Assembly (NCBI RefSeq): GCF_008806385.1 | Contig: NZ_VZZK01000005.1 | Location: 62,001 to 126,000 of the forward strand | DNA: 64,000 bases | Source: Methylobacterium soli | Lineage (GTDB): Bacteria; Pseudomonadota; Alphaproteobacteria; Rhizobiales; Beijerinckiaceae | Direction of reading: 5' to 3' | Part shown: one piece after another, positions 8,328-15,045 of the stretch | Numbering within the stretch: position 1 is the first letter of the stretch | Layout: every line of letters starts with the position of its first letter | Notes under the pieces: model-generated | Databases searched by the model: none | The model's input: only the letters and a program-made list of their open reading frames with translations | Told to the model about the DNA's origin: nothing | Program-made: the position numbers and the translations under genes

Positions 8328-9315
8328 GCCAGACCTGCCCGTGATACACGAAGGTCTCGGCCTCGCTCGCCAGCGCCGCGAGCCCGGTGAGCGCCGGGTC
8401 GTGGACCGCGATGACGCTGGTCGGGATGTCGCGCATCATCGTGGCGAAGGGCGCCTTGCGCTCGAAGGCGGCCCGGAACGGCCCGGCCTCCAGCACCCGC
8501 ACGATCCGGGGCGCGATGCCGCCCCCGATATAGACGCCGCCGGTGGCCAGGAAGGTGAGCGCGAGGTCGCCGCAGACCCGCCCGAGCAGGCGCGCGAACA
8601 GCGCGAGCGCCTCCGCCGCGTGCGGATCGTCCGCCGCGAGCCCGGCCTGGGTGATGGCGGCGGGATCGAGCTTGTCGCCCTGCGCGCCGGTGCGCACCTG
8701 ACGGACCGCCGCGTGGATGCGGGCAAGGCCCGGCCCCGAGAGCAGCGTCTCCACGGTGACCCGGCCCTCGACCCGCTCGAGGGCGTGCCAGAGCGCCTCC
8801 TCGTCGGCATCGATCGGGCCGAAATCGGTGTGCCCGGCCTCCGTCGACACGATGGCGAGGCGGTCCGAATAGGGCACCAGCGCGGCCGCCCCGAAGCCGG
8901 TGCCGGGCCCGAGGACGAGGCGGGCGCCGCCCTTGGCCGTGTGGCAGGGGCCGATCGGCGTCAGGTCGTCCGGGGCGAGGCCGGCCGCCCCCGCCGCCAC
9001 CGGCACGTAATCGTTGACCACCACCGCCGAGGACAGGCCGAAATCCGCGCCGAGCCGGGCCCCCGCGATCACCCAATGGGCGTTGGTGAGCTGCACCTCC
9101 GGCCCGTCGACGCGGCCCGCGATGGCCAGGATCGCCGAGCGCGGCGCCGGCCCGCCGCCCTTGGCCAGCGCCGCCCGGACCGCGCTCGACGGGTCGGGAT
9201 GGCCGGCCGTCGCCTCGTGCGAGAGCAGGCGCGGGGCCGCGCCCTTCGCTTCCACGAGGGCGAAGCGGGCATTGGTGCCGCCGATGTCGCCGACGAGAAC
9301 CGGGAATTCGATCAT
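8317..9315 (-). CDS. glk: glucokinase
   Basis: A 332-residue proteobacterial-type glucokinase that phosphorylates glucose with ATP in the cytosol. Signatures are the N-terminal ATP-phosphate loop VLVGDIGGTNARFAL, the sugar-binding VVNDYVPVAAG, the GPGTGFGAA loop, EAGHTDFGP, and FLATGGVYIGGGIAPR near the C-terminus. Length and motif order match the Glk family, not the ROK family. It ends 18 bp from the sugar-type MFS gene and is followed upstream by trehalose phosphatase, forming a small carbohydrate module. Confidence 0.93.
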   Translation of the reverse strand: MIEFPVLVGDIGGTNARFALVEAKGAAPRLLSHEATAGHPDPSSAVRAALAKGGGPAPRSAILAIAGRVDGPEVQLTNAHWVIAGARLGADFGLSSAVVVNDYVPVAAGAAGLAPDDLTPIGPCHTAKGGARLVLGPGTGFGAAALVPYSDRLAIVSTEAGHTDFGPIDADEEALWHALERVEGRVTVETLLSGPGLARIHAAVRQVRTGAQGDKLDPAAITQAGLAADDPHAAEALALFARLLGRVCGDLALTFLATGGVYIGGGIAPRIVRVLEAGPFRAAFERKAPFATMMRDIPTSVIAVHDPALTGLAALASEAETFVYHGQVWRAP

Positions 9316-9406
9316 GCGCGAGACGTCCCTCCTGCGCCGGCTGTGCCGGCCCTCGGCCGGCCCGCATCCTAGCGCGAGCGTTCCGGGGCGGGGAGGCCCC
9401 GGGCGA

Positions 9407-10174
9407 TCACGCCGGCGGGAGGGCGGAGGGGTCGAAGGCGCCCGTCTCGGCCCAGGCGTAGAGCAATGTCCGCACCGCCTCCGGATCGGACAGGCGGCGC
9501 GGCGCCACCGTCTCGCCCGGGCCGACCCGGATGCTCAGGCCCCCGTCCTGGTTGACGGCCTCGAAGGCGAGTTCGTCCGTGCGGTCGTCGCCGAGGAAGA
9601 CCGCGCGCCGGCCCGCATAGGGGGGGCGCTGCATCAGCGCCCGGATGGCGTGGCCCTTGGTGGCCGCGGCCGGCACGATCTCCCCCACCGCCTTGCCGAG
9701 CTGCAGCCGGTACTCTCCGGCAAGCTCCGCCGCGACCGCCCGGACGGCGGCCTCGGCCCGCGCGGCATCCGAGGGGGTCGCGAGGCGCCAATGCACCGCC
9801 ACGGAGGCGCCCTTGTCCTCGATCAGCACCGCGTCGAGATCGGCCACCAGCGCCTGAAGCTGTCCGACCCGGGCGCGCAGCGACGGATGGTCCTCCGGCC
9901 GCCCGCCCGCCTGGAACCCGTCGACCCGCAGCTCGACCCCGTGCAGGCCCGCCACGTCGAAGCGGGCGGGCGCCAGGAACTCGTCGATCACCGCGACCGG
10001 CCGCCCGGTCACGACGGCGAGCGCCCCGCCGAGGCGCCCGCGCAGCCGCTCCAGCGCCGGGGCGAGTTCGGGGGCGACCCGCACCTGGTCGGGCCGCGGC
10101 GCGATCTCCACCAGGGTGCCGTCGAAATCGAGGAAGAGGGCGTAGTCGCTCGGGCCGGTCACGCGGGCCTCCAT
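9407..10174 (-). CDS. otsB: trehalose-phosphatase
   Basis: A 255-residue HAD-superfamily phosphatase. Motif I is LFLDFDGTLVE (nucleophile and acid/base Asp pair), motif II is VVTGRP, and motif IV is FLGDDRTDELAF, the OtsB-type acidic cluster. LKGASV-like residues are replaced by EDKGASVAVHWR, the usual substrate-cap strand of trehalose-6-phosphate phosphatases. It removes phosphate from trehalose 6-phosphate to give trehalose, an osmoprotectant. No otsA lies beside it. Its start is about 90 bp from the glk end on the same strand, so coexpression is possible. Confidence 0.92.
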   Translation of the reverse strand: MEARVTGPSDYALFLDFDGTLVEIAPRPDQVRVAPELAPALERLRGRLGGALAVVTGRPVAVIDEFLAPARFDVAGLHGVELRVDGFQAGGRPEDHPSLRARVGQLQALVADLDAVLIEDKGASVAVHWRLATPSDAARAEAAVRAVAAELAGEYRLQLGKAVGEIVPAAATKGHAIRALMQRPPYAGRRAVFLGDDRTDELAFEAVNQDGGLSIRVGPGETVAPRRLSDPEAVRTLLYAWAETGAFDPSALPPA

Positions 10175-10323
10175 TCGTGAGACGGGGCCTGCGCTAGCAC
10201 GCCGCGCCGCAGGGGCAAACGCCCTGCCCTACCTTTCCGGGCAAGCGTCCGCGACCCCGGATAAGCCTCCGCGACCCCGGGCCCGCACGGCCGAACTCCC
10301 GAAGGACATCCCAAGGACTTCCC

Positions 10324-10818
10324 ATGCGCCCGGTTCCCCTCATCCCCGGTCCCGGCCAGGAGAGCGTCTGGGATTACCCGCGCCCGCCCCGCCTCGCGCC
10401 GGTCGCCGAGCGCCTGCGGGTGATCTTCGGCGGAGAGACCATCGCGGACACGCTCGCGGGCTTCCGGGTCCTGGAGACGAGCCACCCGCCGACCTACTAT
10501 TTTCCGCCCGGGGACGTTGCCGCCGGCGTGCTCGGGCCTCCGCGGCGCGCCGGAACTTGCGAGTGGAAGGGCCGCGCCGTGCTGTTCGACCTGCGCGCGG
10601 GCGGCCGCACGGCGGCGGGCGCCGCCTGGGCCTACCCGAATCCGACGCCGGCCTTCACGGCGATCGCCGGCTACCTCGCCTTCTATGCCGGGCCGATGGA
10701 GGCCTGCCTCGTCGGCGACATCCGGGCCGAGCCCCAGCCCGGCGGCTTCTACGGCGGCTGGATCACGCCGGCCTGCCTCGGCCCGTTCAAGGGCGGCCCC
10801 GGCAGCATGGGCTGGTGA
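10324..10818 (+). CDS. DUF427 domain-containing protein
   Basis: A 164-residue cytosolic protein with a single DUF427 domain. The family landmarks are RVIFGGETIADT near residue 40, VLETSHPPTYYFPPGDV in the middle, and the late KGRAVLFDLRAGGR and AWAYPNPTPAFTAIAGYLAFY. DUF427 proteins have a small beta-barrel fold and no established biochemical role. The ATG at 10324 follows gaaggacatcccaagg, which contains a usable ribosome site. It is divergent from otsB with about 150 bp between them. Confidence 0.88.
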   Translation: MRPVPLIPGPGQESVWDYPRPPRLAPVAERLRVIFGGETIADTLAGFRVLETSHPPTYYFPPGDVAAGVLGPPRRAGTCEWKGRAVLFDLRAGGRTAAGAAWAYPNPTPAFTAIAGYLAFYAGPMEACLVGDIRAEPQPGGFYGGWITPACLGPFKGGPGSMGW

Positions 10819-10914
10819 GCCGCCGGGCGGGGGGAACCCGCCCCGGTTTGGCGGCGGCGCGCGCCCCCGCTAAACCCCTTGTCGATCCCTTCACGATCGA
10901 CGGAGCGGGCGCGG

Positions 10915-12150
10915 ATGCACGGCATGACGGACAGGGGCCAGGATCTCGACCCACGCGCGGTGGGGCTCTGCCCCGAGCGGCTCGGGCGCATCGACGGCTG
11001 GATGGAGCGGCTCGTGGCCGAGGGCAAGCTCGCGGGGCTCTCGGTCACGGTCTCGCGCCGGGGCCGGACCGCCTATGCGCGGGCAGAGGGCCGCGCCGAC
11101 CTCGCCCGCGGCACGCCCTTCACCCTCGACACGATCACCCGCATCTACTCGATGACGAAGCCGCTGACCTCGGTGGCCGTGATGATGCTCTTCGAGGAGG
11201 GCCGCTTCCAGCTCGACGACCCGGTGGCGCGCTTCCTGCCGGAATTTAGCGAGATGCGGGTGCTCACCGGGGGCAACCGGATCAAGTTCGACAGCGAGCC
11301 GGCCCGCCGCCCCATCACCATCCGGGACCTCCTCACCCACACCTCCGGCCTCACCTACGGCTTCATGGAGGCGACCCTCGTCGACGAGCTCTACCGGCGC
11401 AACGGCGTCGATTTCCACCTGCCCGATGCCAGCCTCGCCGAGGTGGTCGGGCGCGTGGCCAGGCTCCCGCTCCTGTCCCAGCCCGGGGCGCAGTGGAACT
11501 ACAGCGTCGCCACGGACGTCCTCGGCCATCTCGTGGCGGTGGTCTCGGGCCAGGATTTCGCCGATTTCCTGCGCACCCGGATCATCGCGCCCCTCGGTAT
11601 GGTCGATACCGACTTCTTCGTGCCCCCCGAGAAGCTGCCGCGCCTGGCCGCAAACTACACCCTGTTCCGCGACCGCAGCCTGAAGCTCTACGACGATTGC
11701 GTCGACACGCCCTATGCCCGGCCCCCCGCCATCGCGTCGGGCGGCGGCGGCCTCGTCTCGACGGCGGCCGATTACCTGCGCTTCTGCTGCTTCATCCTCG
11801 GGGGCGGCGCCCTCGACGGCACTCGGCTCCTCGGCCGCAAGACCGTCGCGCTGATGCTCGCCAACCATCTGGGCGGCGACCTCGCCAGCATGGGCACGCC
11901 GCGCTTTGCCGAATCCTCCTATACGGGAATCGGCTTCGGCCTCGGCTTCTCGGTGATGCTCGACCCCGCCCGCGCCCAGATCCTCGGCTCCCCCGGCGAG
12001 GTCGCCTGGGGCGGGGTGGCCAGCACCGCCTTCTGGATCGATCCGGCCGAGGACATGGCGGTGGTCCTGCTGACCCAGCTCGTCCCCTCCTCGGCCCTGC
12101 CGATCCGCCGGGAATTGCGGGTCCTCACCTACGCGGCCCTGGTGGATTGA
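10915..12150 (+). CDS. serine hydrolase, class C beta-lactamase-like family
   Basis: A 411-residue protein of the beta-lactamase/esterase (Pfam Beta-lactamase) family. The S-x-x-K catalytic tetrad is SMTK at about residues 79-82, preceded by TRIYSMTKPLTSVAVMML. The second motif is YSV at about residue 197 where true class C enzymes have Y-x-N. HTSGLTYGF and IASGGGGLVSTAADYLRFC are typical of the esterase/DD-peptidase-like branch. There is no signal peptide, so the enzyme is likely cytosolic and esterase-like. The ATG at 10915 is favoured over an upstream TTG; 10924 is also possible. Confidence 0.85.
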   Translation: MHGMTDRGQDLDPRAVGLCPERLGRIDGWMERLVAEGKLAGLSVTVSRRGRTAYARAEGRADLARGTPFTLDTITRIYSMTKPLTSVAVMMLFEEGRFQLDDPVARFLPEFSEMRVLTGGNRIKFDSEPARRPITIRDLLTHTSGLTYGFMEATLVDELYRRNGVDFHLPDASLAEVVGRVARLPLLSQPGAQWNYSVATDVLGHLVAVVSGQDFADFLRTRIIAPLGMVDTDFFVPPEKLPRLAANYTLFRDRSLKLYDDCVDTPYARPPAIASGGGGLVSTAADYLRFCCFILGGGALDGTRLLGRKTVALMLANHLGGDLASMGTPRFAESSYTGIGFGLGFSVMLDPARAQILGSPGEVAWGGVASTAFWIDPAEDMAVVLLTQLVPSSALPIRRELRVLTYAALVD

Positions 12151-12170
12151 GGGGGCGGCCCTCCGGCGCC

Positions 12171-12613
12171 CGGGACCGTCGGCCGCGCCCGTGCCGAAGC
12201 GGGCGCGGATCCCCTCTCCCGTGCGGGAGAGGGACAGGGTGAGGGTCGAGACCGTTCAGAACGAGGTGCGCCCGATCGGCGCCCAGTCGGCGATACGACC
12301 GCATGCTCCATCCTGAAGGCGCTCATCCCTCACCCCAACCCTCTCCCGCACGGGAGAGGGGGGCCGCCGCGCTGCCCGCGCCGTCATCCCGAGACCGCGA
12401 AACGGAGCCCTGGAATGACGCTGTGCCCCACCTCTCCCGTCCGAGAGTGGTCGGATCCGCGATAGCGGAACGGGTGAGGGGTGCGACTTCTCCGGACAAC
12501 GCGCACCCCTCACCCCAACCCTCTCCCGCACGGGAGAGGGGGTCCGTCGCGCCGAACCGGACCGGGGCTGCCTGTTTTCCAGCCCGTTGCAACGCGATCG
12601 GGCGCGGCTCTAG
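12171..12613 (-). repeat. rearranged, end-truncated copy of the 53.6-kb MITE-like element
   Basis: The only substantial content of the gap between 12150 and 12610. Bases 12171-12362 match the reverse complement of 53676-53868 almost exactly, apart from a few bases around 12285-12297. Bases 12507-12613 match the reverse complement of the left part of that element, ending in CTAG at 12610-12613. A 36-bp direct repeat (12327-12362 and 12507-12542) bounds an extra segment of about 144 bp. Three copies of the 20-bp palindrome-like cctctcccgNNcgggagagg lie at 12213-12232, 12340-12359 and 12520-12539. The outer terminal repeat is missing on the left side. Confidence 0.88.
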
Positions 12614-13050
12614 GTCGCTGCGATCCGGTAGGGCAGCGGCGAGCCCTGCGGGTAGCGGGGCAGGTCGTCGGGGCCGAGGCCCCAGGGCAAGGCCTCGCTG
12701 ATCCAGACATGCATCTCGGGCTGGATCGCGTTCGGATCGTCGAGGGTGGCGAGCGGGATGCCGAGGCGCGGGGCGTCGCGCGGCTCGAGGAACAGGCGGG
12801 TGCCGCAGCGCGGGCAGAAATGCCGGAACAAGCGCTCCGAGGAGCGCCAGCGCGCCGTCGTGCCCTCCCAGCGCACGGCGCGGCGCGGGAACTGCGCCTG
12901 GGCGAGGTACGGCGCCGCCATGGCGCCGCGGCAGGTGGCGCAATGGCAGATGCGGGCGCCGAGCGTCGGGACGGTGGCGACGTAGCGGACCGCCCCGCAG
13001 AGGCAGCCGCCCCGGTAGGGCGGCGGCGCGTTCCTGGGCATCTCAGGCAA
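12610..13050 (-). CDS. GFA (glutathione-dependent formaldehyde-activating-like) / CENP-V family protein
   Basis: A 146-residue zinc-binding protein of the Mss4-like fold. Zinc ligands are in GGCLCGAVRY (residues 14-23), CHCATCRG (about 35-42) and FCPRCGTRLF (about 80-89), the full set expected for the family. The founding member was proposed to speed formaldehyde-glutathione adduct formation, but most homologues have no known reaction, so a role in formaldehyde handling should not be assumed from the name. The TAG stop codon overlaps the CTAG end of the repeat at 12171-12613. Confidence 0.9.
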   Translation of the reverse strand: MPEMPRNAPPPYRGGCLCGAVRYVATVPTLGARICHCATCRGAMAAPYLAQAQFPRRAVRWEGTTARWRSSERLFRHFCPRCGTRLFLEPRDAPRLGIPLATLDDPNAIQPEMHVWISEALPWGLGPDDLPRYPQGSPLPYRIAAT

Positions 13051-13237
13051 ATGTCATCATCCCGCACATCCTGATCGGACCCGGGCCCGTCGCGTCCCCT
13101 GACCGCCCCGCAGGCCGGGCATCGGGAGGCCGCGCGGGGCCGCAGGGCCAAGGCATATCAGGCCGCCAGGATGGCGTCTCGCCGGATTGCGCGCGCGCCG
13201 CGCCAGTGGCGCGGGCCGCGCGCCCGGGCGCCGCAGC

Positions 13238-13894
13238 CTACTCGGCGGGGGCCGCCGGGGCGGCCGCCTTCGGGGCCGGCTTCGGGGCGGGCTTGGCGGC
13301 CTGGGCCGCGGTGCCGGTGGTGCCCGGATTGGCGCCGGCCGAGGCGGCGGGCTTGGGAGCCCACTCGGCATCGGCGCGGGGGCCGCCCGGTCCGTTCGTC
13401 GGGCCGGTGAGCTGGCCGAGCGCCTGGTCGGTGACGCGGGACCAGGTCTGCGAGCCGCACAGGATCGCCAGCATGCAGCCGCGGATCGAGAGCTCCGTCG
13501 GCTGCTCGGTCCAGATCGTCACGTCGTAGAACTTGCCCTCGTCGGCGTTGTAGATCTTGCCCTCGTAACGGGCATCGGCGTTCGGCTTCAGGCCCATGAT
13601 GAGCTGGTGGCCGAGCGACGGCCGGGTCTGCTTCTTCGGGTCGGGATTCTTGAAGTCGATGCGGGGCTGGCCCTTGTCGTTCAGCGGAACCTTGAGCCAG
13701 ACCACGTAGCCGCAGACGTTCTTCTCCTGCGGGCCGCACTTCTCGACGCGGATGCGGGCGCGCCCGTCCTCCGTCAGCCAGGTGCCGCTCGGGTCTGCCG
13801 GCGCGGCCGCCTGGGCGAGCCCGGTCAGGGCCGCGAGGGCGAAGAGCGGCGCGGCCACGCGTCCGCCAGCGGCGCCGATCCGTCGAAACGTCAT
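13238..13894 (-). CDS. DUF2147 domain-containing exported protein
   Basis: A 218-residue protein with an N-terminal signal peptide (hydrophobic stretch to about residue 30, cleavage near AQAAAPADP). The DUF2147 domain follows: PSGTWLTEDGRARIRVEKCG, then NVCGYVVWL, the middle MGLKPNADARYEGKIYNAD and the end LSIRGCMLAILCGSQTW. Cys residues in the domain may form a disulfide. The last about 70 residues are an Ala/Pro/Lys-rich tail (QAAKPAPKPAPKAAAPAAP). The function of the family is unknown; location is periplasmic. Confidence 0.88.
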   Translation of the reverse strand: MTFRRIGAAGGRVAAPLFALAALTGLAQAAAPADPSGTWLTEDGRARIRVEKCGPQEKNVCGYVVWLKVPLNDKGQPRIDFKNPDPKKQTRPSLGHQLIMGLKPNADARYEGKIYNADEGKFYDVTIWTEQPTELSIRGCMLAILCGSQTWSRVTDQALGQLTGPTNGPGGPRADAEWAPKPAASAGANPGTTGTAAQAAKPAPKPAPKAAAPAAPAE

Positions 13895-14095
13895 ACGAGA
13901 ACTCCCATCGCACCGAGCCCGCCGCGCGGTTGCCGAGACGGCACCCGAGAGCGCGTGCCCCTTGTCGAAGCCCCGCCATCGTCCGCGAAGGTGACCGGAT
14001 CATGACCGAGGCGTGTCGACGCCGGGCCAATCCGACCGTCAGACCGCGCCTGTACGCTCCCGGCGCCGGCGCCGCGCCCGATCCCGGAACGCGAA

Positions 14096-14121
14096 GGGGC
14101 CGGCGCTCGCGCGCCGGCCCC
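14096..14121 (-). terminator. strong hairpin downstream of the 69-residue Cys protein gene
   Basis: A perfect ten-base-pair inverted repeat (ggggccggcg / cgccggcccc) with a six-base loop lies about 40 bp beyond the stop codon at 14160 of the leftward gene. On the minus strand it is followed by ttcgcgttcc, which is not a clean U-run. Confidence 0.5.
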
Positions 14122-14159
14122 CTCCCCGCATCGCCGCCTTAAGGCCGGCGGCCTGAGCC

Positions 14160-14369
14160 TTACTCGGCGGCGGTCATCTCGGCGGTGAAGTGACCGCACC
14201 AATCCTGCGCGGCGACCACCGGCCACAGGCCCTTGGACTCGGGCGCCGGCTGGCTCACCGGCGGGTTGAAGCGGCAGAGGCCCTCATCGCCCGCCGAGGC
14301 GGCGCCGTTCAGCTTGTGATCGTCGAAGAAGCGGCAGCTCTGGCAGGCGGCGTTGTGGGAGGTGGCCAT
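14160..14369 (-). CDS. small four-cysteine protein of unknown function
   Basis: A 69-residue protein beginning MATSHNAACQSCRFFDDHK. Four cysteines are arranged C-x2-C, then one in GLCRFNPP and one in AQDWCGHF. This suggests a bound metal (Zn or an iron-sulfur cluster) in a compact domain; I know of no assigned function. There is no signal peptide. It is divergent from the cobalamin riboswitch and has a good hairpin downstream. An AT-rich patch (gttcttaattagaacaactcc, about 14426-14446) upstream is the probable promoter region. Confidence 0.7.
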   Translation of the reverse strand: MATSHNAACQSCRFFDDHKLNGAASAGDEGLCRFNPPVSQPAPESKGLWPVVAAQDWCGHFTAEMTAAE

Positions 14370-14562
14370 GGGTCTAATCTCCGTCTGGATGGCTGCGGGC
14401 CCCCGGGGACCCGTTGATTCCGTACAGTTCTTAATTAGAACAACTCCAATGAAGCGTCAATGCGCGTCCGCGCCGGCCGGTTCCCGTCATCCCCGCATTT
14501 GCGCGCGTGGCCGGCCCGCCGAACGTTGACGCGGCGGGCCCGTACGGCTTAGCTTGCGCCGG

Positions 14563-14730
14563 ACGGTTCCTCATCGAGGATCAAAAGGGAACGCGGTGGG
14601 GCGCTTGCGCCGATGCCGCGGCTGCCCCCGCAACTGTGAGCGGCGAGCCTCCATCAACACGTCACTGGGCGGATCGGCCTGGGAAGACGATGAGGGGCAG
14701 CGACCCGTGAGCCAGGAGACCTGCCGTCAG
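14563..14730 (+). promoter_or_regulatory. cobalamin (adenosylcobalamin) riboswitch
   Basis: The conserved core blocks occur in order and with normal spacing: aaaagggaacgcggtg (14583-14598), gctgcccccgcaactgtgag (14621-14640), cactgggcggat, tgggaagacg (14680-14689), gacccgtgagccaggagacc ending in the B12 box ctgccgt (14702-14727). It faces the TonB-dependent receptor gene at 15046. Cobalamin binding normally shuts off such uptake genes. About 315 bases separate the aptamer from the start codon, with no clear terminator, so the way it acts is not obvious. Confidence 0.93.
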
Positions 14731-14783
14731 CCGTGGTCACACGCGAAGCGCGTCGGGCGGGGTGTCCTGACGGGTGTCGATCC

Positions 14784-14803
14784 GCATGCCGGGACCGGCA
14801 TGC
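14784..14803 (+). other. perfect hairpin in the riboswitch leader
   Basis: The sequence gcatgccgggaccggcatgc can form a nine-base-pair stem around GA, or eight pairs with a four-base loop. It lies about 55 bases after the B12 box. No U-run follows. It may belong to the expression platform or to a Rho-dependent control step; this is inference. Confidence 0.5.
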
Positions 14804-14974
14804 CGGGCGGCCTCGTTCGCGGTGACGTGCCACAGCCGAGCGCGTTCCGCCCGTTCCATGACCTCCCCCGCCGCCAGGCCCCTGCCCGCTTCCGCGCACC
14901 CCCGCGCCGTGCCGCCTCGCGCGGCCGGCCGCGGCGCGCCCGGACCGGGCCGGACCGATCGGCGCGATCGCGAT

Positions 14975-14989
14975 TGTAACATTGTTACA
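14975..14989. promoter_or_regulatory. palindromic operator-like site upstream of the TonB receptor
   Basis: A perfect 7-1-7 palindrome, tgtaacattgttaca, lies 57 bp before the start codon at 15046, between the riboswitch and the gene. It is a rare AT-rich patch in this region. It resembles a repressor-binding site for a dimeric regulator. I cannot assign the regulator; some metal-responsive sites look similar. Confidence 0.5.
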
Positions 14990-15045
14990 TTCGCGCTAGG
15001 TCAGGGAGCGGCGGCCGCGCCCCGAAAGTCGATCCCGAACCCGCC

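Noticed and set aside
12200..12560. Possible CRISPR-like array from the repeated 20-bp palindromes
   Set aside because: Spacing is irregular (about 128 and 180 bp), the intervening sequence is itself repeated, and no cas genes are present.
14554..14979. Open frame across the cobalamin riboswitch
   Set aside because: The DNA matches the riboswitch core blocks; the translated product has no protein-like composition.
14975..14989. Assignment of the palindrome to Zur or Fur
   Set aside because: The core differs from the sites I know well and no regulator gene is nearby; left unassigned.
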